From NCBI RefSeq assembly GCF_002286785.1, contig NZ_MUJY01000073.1, positions 1-62,911 on the forward strand: a stretch of 62,911 nt of DNA, written 5' to 3'. Shown piece by piece: positions 57,771 through 62,911 of the stretch. The position numbers were made by a program, and so were the translations under genes. This stretch comes from Pseudomonas sp. PIC25. Lineage in GTDB: Bacteria; Pseudomonadota; Gammaproteobacteria; Pseudomonadales; Pseudomonadaceae. The notes under the pieces were generated by a model. The model did no database searches and had not been told where the DNA came from. It saw only the letters and a list, made by a program, of their open reading frames with translations. How positions within the stretch are numbered: position 1 is the stretch's first letter; every line of letters begins with the position of its first letter.

Positions 57771-57799
57771 AAAAAACGAAGCCCGCTCAGAGGCGGGCT
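57771..57799 (-). terminator. Intrinsic terminator (minus strand) just before the antirepressor
   Basis: AGCCCGC (57780-57786) and GCGGGCT (57793-57799) form a perfect 7-bp stem; on the minus strand it is followed by a T run (complement of 57771-57776). It ends about 16 nt before the antirepressor start codon. Confidence 0.8.
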
Positions 57800-57820
57800 A
57801 TGGGTGTTCGCTAGTAGGGA

Positions 57821-58027
57821 TTAGTGGCCTGGGCCGATCAGGGTTTTCAGGTTCTCAGCGGTCTCCTTGGCCGTCTGGGCTTCAGCAATCAGGAGCATGT
57901 TCTTCTCCTGCAGCTGCTCGATCTGCTCGGTGTTGCGGCTGATCTCCAGGTGGTTGGCGGCGGTCAACTATTCGAGCTGGTCGATGGTCTTCCTGAAGGA
58001 CTTGAGGATCTTGTTTAGCTGGATCAT
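57821..58027 (-). pseudogene. Small coiled-coil phage gene interrupted by an amber codon
   Basis: An excellent AAGGAGG Shine-Dalgarno five bases before the ATG (58027) starts a reading frame MIQLNKILKSFRKTIDQLE that hits TAG at 57968-57970, codon 20. The frame then continues without interruption for 48 codons (LTAANHLEISRNTEQIEQLQ and on) to a TAA at 57821-57823. Heptad spacing of Leu, Ile and Glu before and after the stop shows one continuous coiled coil. A CAG-to-TAG change is the simplest cause. A TTG directly after the stop could allow re-initiation. Confidence 0.75.
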
Positions 58028-58036
58028 GTGGCCTCC

Positions 58037-58279
58037 TTACGCAGTCTTCTTCTGTTGAACCAGGCGGTAGCGGACATAACGCTGGCCGGTGAACTTGTTC
58101 TCTTCGCGGATCGACTCGATCTCATGGCCGAACTCTTTGAGGTCAGCGATGCGGCGAGGCAGTGCGGCGATCCCAAAGTCCATTAGGGCTGAGCGTTGGG
58201 TGATGGTGTGGCCTTTGCGGAGGTGATAGAGGATCAGTTCGCATTGCGGGGACAGAGAGCGGATTTGCGGATGGGGCAT
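58037..58279 (-). CDS. Small helix-turn-helix phage protein
   Basis: An 80-residue protein whose middle (CELILYHLRKGHTITQRSALMDFGIAALPRRIADLKEFGHEIES, about 13-56) has the winged-helix layout of the phage HTH_39-type family, with a C-terminal strand YVRYRLVQQKKTA that could form the wing. Probably DNA binding. GAGGAG lies six bases before the ATG. It is first in a two-gene set with the amber-interrupted ORF, 9 nt apart, and is preceded on its own strand by an intrinsic terminator. Confidence 0.7.
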   Translation of the reverse strand: MPHPQIRSLSPQCELILYHLRKGHTITQRSALMDFGIAALPRRIADLKEFGHEIESIREENKFTGQRYVRYRLVQQKKTA

Positions 58280-58310
58280 GGGATTCTCCTCACAGTTGTC
58301 GTGGGTCTTG

Positions 58311-58346
58311 AAAAGAAAAACCCCGGCAGCTCGAGGCGTACCGGGG
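58311..58346 (-). terminator. Intrinsic terminator (minus strand) just before the HTH gene
   Basis: CCCCGG (58321-58326) and CCGGGG (58341-58346) pair around a 14-nt loop; on the minus strand a T-rich tract follows (complement of 58311-58320). Only 32 bp remain to the HTH start codon, too little for a separate promoter. Confidence 0.75.
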
Positions 58347-58353
58347 GCGGGTC

Positions 58354-58406
58354 TTCCATACCTGTGTGGTAATCAGTCGGTACGGTCTTCCATACGTGTG
58401 TGGTAA
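58354..58406. promoter_or_regulatory. Two copies of a 19-bp imperfect palindrome (island operator candidate)
   Basis: TTCCATACCTGTGTGGTAA (58354-58372) and TTCCATACGTGTGTGGTAA (58388-58406) differ at one base and lie 34 bp apart, about three helical turns. Each is an inverted repeat of TTCCAYAC. A related copy lies upstream of hsdM at 59758-59776. The stretch 58280-58476 holds these sites and the terminator and no ORF. Confidence 0.7.
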
Positions 58407-58476
58407 TGGGGCAGATGTAGCGGACAGCTGGGGTGTCCGGGGGAGGTGTGCTTGGGTTTCCTGATGATCAGCTTTG

Positions 58477-58665
58477 TTAGTCGCTACTTCCGCGTACCAG
58501 CCGGAGCACCGGAAGGTTCATCTGCAGGGCTGCTTTCCATCTGCGCTTGTCTGCGGCCAGGATCTCGCTCAGTAGCGGATGTTGGACGGTGCCTTCGACC
58601 GTCGCATTCAAGCCCGAAGTGCTCCGACTCCTGGCCTTCCTCACTTCGTTGGCGATCCTCTTCAT
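58477..58665 (-). CDS. 62-residue basic protein, last of a tiny overlapping-gene chain
   Basis: A 62-residue basic protein, unknown family. AAGGG lies eight bases before the ATG, and that ATG overlaps the stop of the preceding 48-residue ORF (ATGA). Arg and Lys are concentrated at the N terminus (MKRIANEVRKARSRSTS), suggesting nucleic acid binding, but no motif is recognised. Confidence 0.5.
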   Translation of the reverse strand: MKRIANEVRKARSRSTSGLNATVEGTVQHPLLSEILAADKRRWKAALQMNLPVLRLVRGSSD

Positions 58666-58808
58666 GAGCGGGACCCTTCTGTTGATCTCTGCTTGGATCG
58701 GGCTACCAGCTTGAAGTCGGTCTGCCAGGCGATACAGAGCAGGTACACCAGGGGAACCAAAGGCCAGAGCAGCAGAGCACCCAGGAAGATCAGTTCAGGC
58801 AGACGCAT
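58662..58808 (-). CDS. 48-residue single-pass membrane protein
   Basis: A short ORF (MRLPELIFLGALLLWPLVPL and on) with one clear TM helix (about 6-28) and a basic Ser/Arg-rich tail. GGAGGT lies about seven bases before the ATG (58806-58808). The stop overlaps the next start (ATGA) and its own start overlaps the previous stop (TGATG), so translation is coupled on both sides. It could be a small membrane protein of phage type. Function unknown. Confidence 0.5.
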   Translation of the reverse strand: MRLPELIFLGALLLWPLVPLVYLLCIAWQTDFKLVARSKQRSTEGSRS

Positions 58809-58897
58809 CAGGCTACCTCCGCTGGGGTCTCAGGGCGGTCGAAAGGCGAGTGGCTGGAGGTTTTGTCAGTTCGTTTGTTTTTCACAACGTAGATCAT
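58808..58897 (-). CDS. 29-residue micro-ORF within the overlapping chain
   Basis: MIYVVKNKRTDKTSSHSPFD and on, ending in a stop that overlaps the next ATG (TGATG). Its ATG overlaps the stop of the upstream 63-residue ORF (ATGA). A GTG four codons in is better spaced from AAGG. It may only serve coupling. Confidence 0.35.
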   Translation of the reverse strand: MIYVVKNKRTDKTSSHSPFDRPETPAEVA

Positions 58898-59085
58898 CCT
58901 TTTTGTTCAGCCGTCAGAGTCCCTTCCATCCATGCCACCAGCTCCCATCTACAAGGGAAACATGGACGGCTCGGACGGCTGGACAAAACGGGCTGGGTTT
59001 GAGGGGAATCTGCAAGGGATGCAGGGTTGATGCTTGGTGACTTGCCCAGGAGTTCCCCGGTGCCTGGATGCCATCCATGGGCCAA
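58894..59085 (-). CDS. Possible 63-residue ORF starting the chain
   Basis: Reads from a TTG at 59085 with no good Shine-Dalgarno. The C-terminal half (RPSRPCFPCRWELVAWMEGT and on) has a CxxC and Trp-rich segment. Only the exact ATGA overlap with the next ORF supports it; it may be a remnant. Confidence 0.3.
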   Translation of the reverse strand: MAHGWHPGTGELLGKSPSINPASLADSPQTQPVLSSRPSRPCFPCRWELVAWMEGTLTAEQKG

Positions 59086-59750
59086 AGCCTGGGCAGCAGT
59101 GGTTGCCTAGGTCGCTACTGTGCTGAGGCCAGGGCTGATGGATGACAGAGGCGAGTAGGGAAGCTCCTGGGCGGAGTCATCTGGAGGTGCATGAAGATGA
59201 GCAGGAGGTGGGCTGGCAGAGGGGCTAGAGCTTCCTGACAACCACTGACGGGGATGGTCACTGACAACATCGTCATCGGTGATCATCGATCCTGTGTCAG
59301 CAGAGTTGGGGAGGCATCAAGAGCACTTGCGGTGCAGCTTGAAGAGCACCTGTCAGTGTCTCCGCAAGACAGGCTTGATGCTGTCTCATTGCTTCGTTCT
59401 TCATTGATGGATTGATGGTAATGACCATTGATAGAGGACAGCTCAAAGACACTCTTAGAGTAGCTTCGCCATCCACCGCTACACCCCGCGAGTCATCGCA
59501 GGTAGCCAGCCTCGACTAAGTGCCATCACCTCTTAGCCAGCTATGTCAGGTTCGTCATCACCCGTGACTGCTGGCCGATTGGTCGGGGCAGTGAGAGGGG
59601 CTGTACGCCTGAAGCTCAAAGTAGCAGTAAGTACTCGACGGTGGCCTCGATGGGCTACCGCCTTTCCCGGCTCAATCAGTCATTCCCAACGGGATGTCAG
59701 GGCTGATGGTCGAGCGTCATGGTCGGGGATTGAACGAGCGAGGTTGCGCG
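59086..59750. other. Island segment without recognisable genes
   Basis: About 665 bp in which every open frame has poor start signals and unlikely composition on both strands. One inverted repeat, ATGGT-AATG-ACCAT, is present at about 59425. Composition is lower in GC than the host. It may contain decayed genes or unrecognised regulatory RNA. Confidence 0.6.
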
Positions 59751-59757
59751 CTCTGTC

Positions 59758-59776
59758 CTCCATAACTGTGTGGAAA
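59758..59776. promoter_or_regulatory. Third copy of the 19-bp palindrome, upstream of hsdM
   Basis: CTCCATAACTGTGTGGAAA matches the copy at 58354-58372 in 16 of 19 bases. It lies 200 bp before the hsdM start and about 106 bp before a TATAGT -10-like element. Confidence 0.55.
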
Positions 59777-59882
59777 TCGATCTTCGTCGAACGTGCTGCG
59801 ATCTTGCGGATTTGCCAGAGTGGCAAAACCCTTGCTGCCGCCCTCCGGTAGAGCGCTTGATAACAGTCTGTCCAACGCAGGT

Positions 59883-59888
59883 TATAGT
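59883..59888 (+). promoter_or_regulatory. Possible -10 element of the hsd promoter
   Basis: TATAGT in an AT-rich run, 70 bp upstream of hsdM. TTGATA lies at 59857-59862 with a long 20-bp spacer, so the -35 is uncertain. Confidence 0.35.
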
Positions 59889-59958
59889 CACGAGTTTGAT
59901 TGGCTACGGTCTGTAGTAAGCTCATCGGCATTTTTGTATTACTGCGTGGAGATGTGCC

Positions 59959-61515
59959 TTGGTCACTGGAGATGTAGAGAAGCGTTTGTGGGCTGTAGCT
60001 GACCAACTATGGGCCAACACGGGGTTGAGGCCGGGGGAGTTCTCGGTGCCTGTTCTGGGGCTGATCTTCCTGCGATATGCGGAGAAGATGTACGCCGCTG
60101 CCGAAGAGAAGCTGGGGCCGATTGGCTCTGGTGGTCGCCGCAAGGTCAGCAAAGATGACTATCTGGCCGAGGGCGTGATCTTCCTTCCAGAGAAGGCCCG
60201 CTTCTCCTATCTGCAGACCCTCACCGAGGGAGATGTCATCGGGTTGGCGATCAACGAAGCCATGAAGGCTGTTGAGGAGGAGAACGTCGACCTCAAAGGC
60301 GCTCTGCCTCGCAACTACGTCCAGCTTGGCAACAAGGTGCTGCTGGAGCTGATCAAGCTGCTCGGGCCGGTGGATCTCAGCGGGGACGCTTTCGGCAAGG
60401 TCTACGAGTACTTCCTGGGCAACTTCGCGCTGAAGGAAGGCCAAAAAGGCGGTGTCTTCTATACCCCTGAGTCCATCGTAAAGCTGATCGTCGAGATCAT
60501 CGAGCCGTTCCATGGTCGGATCTTCGACCCGGCTTGTGGTTCCGGTGGTATGTTCGCCCAGTCTGCTGACTTCGTTAAGCGCCACCACAAGACGGCGATG
60601 GAAGAAATCTCCATCTTCGGCACCGAGAAAGAGCAGGTCACGGTCAATCTGAACAAGATGAACCTGGCTGTGCATGGCCTGTCCGGCGATGTGCGTATTG
60701 CCAACACCTATTACGAAGACCCGCATGAGGCCGTTACTCATGATGGCGGTCGCTTCGACTTCGTCATGGCTAATCCGCCGTTCAACGTATCGGGTGTCGA
60801 TAAGGAGCGTCTTGAGGGCGACCTGCGCTTCCCGTTTGGTTTACCGAAGACCGACAACGCCAACTACCTCTGGATCCAGCTCTTTTACGCATCGCTGAAC
60901 AAGAATGGCCGTGCTGGTTTCGTTATGGCGAACTCGGCAGGTGATGCCCGAGGGAGCGAACAGGTTATCCGGCAGAAGCTCATCGAGAGCGGCGCAGTTG
61001 ATGTGATCGTCTCGGTCGGCTCGAATTTCTTCTACACCGTGACCCTGCCTTGCACGCTGTGGTTCTTCGACAGGGCGAAAGAACGTGATGCCGAACGAGC
61101 AGACAAGGTTCTGTTTATCGACGCTCGCCACATCTACCAGCAGATCGACAGGGCTCACCGTGATTTCAAGCCTGAACAGATCGAGTTCCTTGCCAACATT
61201 GTGCGGCTTTATCGAGGGCAAATGCCCGAGCTAGAGCAAGGCAGTGCTGAGTTGCTTGCTGAGCGAGGGCTGAGTGATGGATACGCGGATGTGCCGGGGC
61301 TTTGTAAGGTAGCGACTCGTCAGCAGATTGAGGCGCAGGGCTGGTCGCTGAATCCTGGGCGTTATATCACCGCAGAGAAGCAAACTGTCGAGAACGTGGA
61401 TTTTGCGCTGTGCTTAGAGGAGCTTATGGAGGAATTCGAGGTTCTGAGTTCTGAAGCGCAGGAACTTGAGGCTTGCATCTCAGATAATGTCACTGAAATT
61501 CTGGGGGCTACTTAA
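59959..61515 (+). CDS. hsdM: Type I restriction-modification methylase subunit HsdM
   Basis: A 518-residue N6-adenine methyltransferase. The N-terminal HsdM helical domain (about 1-140) precedes the catalytic domain with SAM motif [11 protein letters not shown] (about 191-200) and the catalytic NPPF (about 273). It methylates adenine in the sites chosen by HsdS. A TTG start at 59959 is used; it is supported by GGAGAT about six bases upstream, and the next in-frame ATG would remove the N-terminal domain. The stop lies 2 nt before hsdS, so hsdM-hsdS-hsdR form one operon. HsdM appears intact. Confidence 0.93.
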   Translation: MVTGDVEKRLWAVADQLWANTGLRPGEFSVPVLGLIFLRYAEKMYAAAEEKLGPIGSGGRRKVSKDDYLAEGVIFLPEKARFSYLQTLTEGDVIGLAINEAMKAVEEENVDLKGALPRNYVQLGNKVLLELIKLLGPVDLSGDAFGKVYEYFLGNFALKEGQKGGVFYTPESIVKLIVEIIEPFHGRIFDPACGSGGMFAQSADFVKRHHKTAMEEISIFGTEKEQVTVNLNKMNLAVHGLSGDVRIANTYYEDPHEAVTHDGGRFDFVMANPPFNVSGVDKERLEGDLRFPFGLPKTDNANYLWIQLFYASLNKNGRAGFVMANSAGDARGSEQVIRQKLIESGAVDVIVSVGSNFFYTVTLPCTLWFFDRAKERDAERADKVLFIDARHIYQQIDRAHRDFKPEQIEFLANIVRLYRGQMPELEQGSAELLAERGLSDGYADVPGLCKVATRQQIEAQGWSLNPGRYITAEKQTVENVDFALCLEELMEEFEVLSSEAQELEACISDNVTEILGAT

Positions 61516-61517
61516 TC

Positions 61518-62691
61518 GTGTTGAGTAGCTGGCGTGAGATAAGGCTGGAGCAGCTCGTTACGCTTCAGCGGGGCTTTGATATAACAAAAGCTGAGCAAAC
61601 TGCAGGATGTTATCCCGTGATATCGTCCTCAGGAACAAAAAGCTATCACGGCGCGTTCAAGGTTAATGGGCCTGGAGTCGTTATTGGTCGAAAAGGAACC
61701 CTTGGAACTGTGTTTTTTTCGGCCGGTGATTTTTGGCCGCACGACACCACTCTGTGGGTCAAAGAGTTCCATGGTAATGACCCGCTGTTTTGTTACTACT
61801 TCCTGAAAACGATGGGGTTTGAGAGGTATGATGTAGGTGCATCAAACCCAACTCTAAACAGGAATCATATCCATGGATTGTTGGTTCGTGTTCCAGAAAT
61901 CGGTACTCAGCGGCGAATAGCATCGATTCTCTCAGCCTACGACGACCTCATCGAAAACAACACGCGTCGCATCGAGATCCTCGAAGAAATGGCGCGGCGG
62001 TTGTACGAGGAGTGGTTCGTTCAGTTCCGCTTTCCGGGGTATGAGGGAGTGGAGTTCAAGGAGAGTGAACTTGGGCTGATTCCTGAAGGCTGGCGTCTGA
62101 CTACCGTTGCTGAAACCTTTGAGATTCTAGGGGGGCACCCCCTCAAAGAGTGAGCCCGCTTATTGGGAAGGTGGCAAAATAAATTGGTACTCACCAACCG
62201 ACCTTACTAGGTCAGGCACGTCCTTCATGGACGAGTCTGCGACCAAAATAACCGATATGGGTTTGAGTCGCAGCTCGGCAAAGCTGTTTCCAGCCTACTC
62301 TGTAATGTTGACAAGTCGAGCTACGATAGGCGTTGTTGCAATTAATACGACCCCGGCAACCACTAACCAGGGGTTTATTACCTGCATTCCGAGTGAACGG
62401 TTTCCACTTTATCTGCTGTTTCATTGGCTCAAGGATAATGTCGATAGGTTTATCAGCCTTGGGACTGGTGCGACCTTCAAGGAAATCACTAAGGGTGTTT
62501 TTAAAGAGATTCAGCTGATTGCCCCGCCTGTTGCTATTGCCGATGCTTTTCAGCGGAAAGTTGCCCCCCTTATGGAGCTGGTTCTAAGGCTGCAACGTAA
62601 AAACAGGAACCTGCGAACTCAACGTGATTTACTACTTCCCAAGCTAATCTCCGGTGAGATCGACGTATCCGACATCCCCATGCCGACCTAA
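61518..62691 (+). pseudogene. hsdS: Specificity subunit HsdS, frameshifted in a G6 tract
   Basis: Two fragments of one gene. The first (61518-62153) encodes TRD1 and the central conserved helix (NNTRRIEILEEMARRLYEEWF) and stops just after EILGGHPLKE. Dropping one G from the GGGGGG at 62130-62135 restores a frame reading EILGGTPSKSEPAYWEGGKI that joins the second fragment (62227-62691), which contains TRD2 and the C-terminal conserved helix ending near MPT. Total length (1174 nt) is 391 codons plus one base, as expected for a single insertion. GGTPS followed by YW is a usual TRD start. The truncated first fragment is a half-subunit with one recognition domain. A sequencing error in the G run is possible. 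Confidence 0.85.
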
Positions 62692-62706
62692 AAGGAGTTC
62701 AGGCGC

Positions 62707-62814
62707 ATGAGTCCAGCAGCACTGCATTCGCACGACTATTCCGAGGACACGCTGGTCGAGCAGCCAGCCATCGCGCTGTTCGAGTCCCTCGGCTGGGAAA
62801 CTGGGAACCTCTAG
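62707..62814 (+). pseudogene. hsdR: HsdR, truncated after 35 codons by an IS66-family insertion
   Basis: AAGGAG (62692-62697) and ATG 62707 begin MSPAALHSHDYSEDTLVEQP and on, the normal N terminus of type I endonuclease subunits. After codon 35 the frame meets TAG whose last base is the first base of the IS end (GTAAGCG, from 62814). All nuclease and helicase motifs are missing from this fragment. The remainder of hsdR, if present, lies beyond the IS and outside this window. Restriction should be absent. Confidence 0.85.
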
Positions 62815-62911
62815 TAAGCGAACGGGCATCACACCTTGCCGGCGGGCACCCAGTTGTGCGGCAGCAGCTCGGCCAGGGCGCTGGCCTTCTGCGTCGGCAG
62901 GCGCGTGAGCA
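62814..62911 (-). mobile_element. IS66-family element, left part only
   Basis: The element begins GTAAGCG, the characteristic IS66-family terminal sequence. The minus strand from 62911 to a TGA at 62829-62831 reads LTRLPTQKASALAELLPHNW and on, matching the C terminus of IS66 transposase TnpC. The rest of the element is outside the window. IS66 elements make 8-bp target duplications; the candidate here is the eight bases 62806-62813. Confidence 0.8.

Noticed and set aside
59543-60006. ORFs on both strands upstream of hsdM (59543-59851 plus, 59680-60006 minus)
   Set aside because: No Shine-Dalgarno, no recognisable family, and they overlap the hsd promoter region and palindrome.

Overview
The window is a GC-rich chromosome segment of a Pseudomonas species. 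Gene content and gene order point to the P. aeruginosa lineage, but not to PAO1-like order throughout: lapG-lapD, recQ-hsbD, the fimV-like/plpD pair, csaA-araC-plcP-agt-cyaB and alkB2-gntR-smc-zipA-ligA are each recognisable P. aeruginosa neighbourhoods, here placed end to end. Species assignment is inference.

Layout. 1-7.3 kb: the C-terminal part of a giant RTX/LapA-type adhesin, its control pair lapG and lapD on the opposite strand, and two small conserved genes. 7.4-18.7 kb: a heptanucleotide tandem repeat, recQ, an HsbD-type diguanylate cyclase, a MarR regulator translationally joined to a 14-TM exporter, a FimV-like protein, the type Vd patatin PlpD, a SelW-like protein and a DUF6515 protein. 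18.6-24.6 kb: EamA transporter, csaA, AraC regulator, the phosphate-starvation lipid-remodelling pair plcP-agt, a CsrA paralogue and adenylate cyclase cyaB. 24.8-28.6 kb: a TyrR-family sigma54 activator, a YopT/AvrPphB-like cysteine protease with an apparent complete C/H/D triad, and alkB2. 28.7-37.7 kb: gntR, smc, zipA, ligA, two candidate structured RNAs, a DUF3077 gene and an HU gene.

38.4-52.7 kb holds a complete Flp/Tad pilus locus: an AraC-type regulator with a receiver-like N terminus, divergent from flp, then prepilin peptidase, an unusual AAA+ ATPase, rcpC, rcpA, a small lipoprotein, tadG, tadE, tadF, tadZ, tadA, tadB, tadC and tadD, mostly overlapping or closely spaced. A methyl-accepting chemotaxis protein and the 4.5S RNA gene ffs follow.

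54.85 kb to the end is a lower-GC integrated island that begins with a tyrosine recombinase immediately 3' of ffs (in P. aeruginosa dnaX follows ffs). It carries rnhA, a phage antirepressor, small phage-type genes each preceded by an intrinsic terminator, a chain of four tiny overlapping ORFs, and a type I restriction-modification operon that is visibly broken: hsdS has a frameshift in a G6 tract and hsdR is cut after 35 codons by an IS66-family element whose end is the right edge of the window. A 19-bp palindrome occurs twice in the phage-gene control region and once upstream of hsdM, suggesting one island regulator may control both.

Common themes are surface attachment (LapA-type adhesin, LapD/LapG, HsbD, Tad pilus, FimV-like, MCP) with c-di-GMP, cAMP and Csr signalling genes interspersed.
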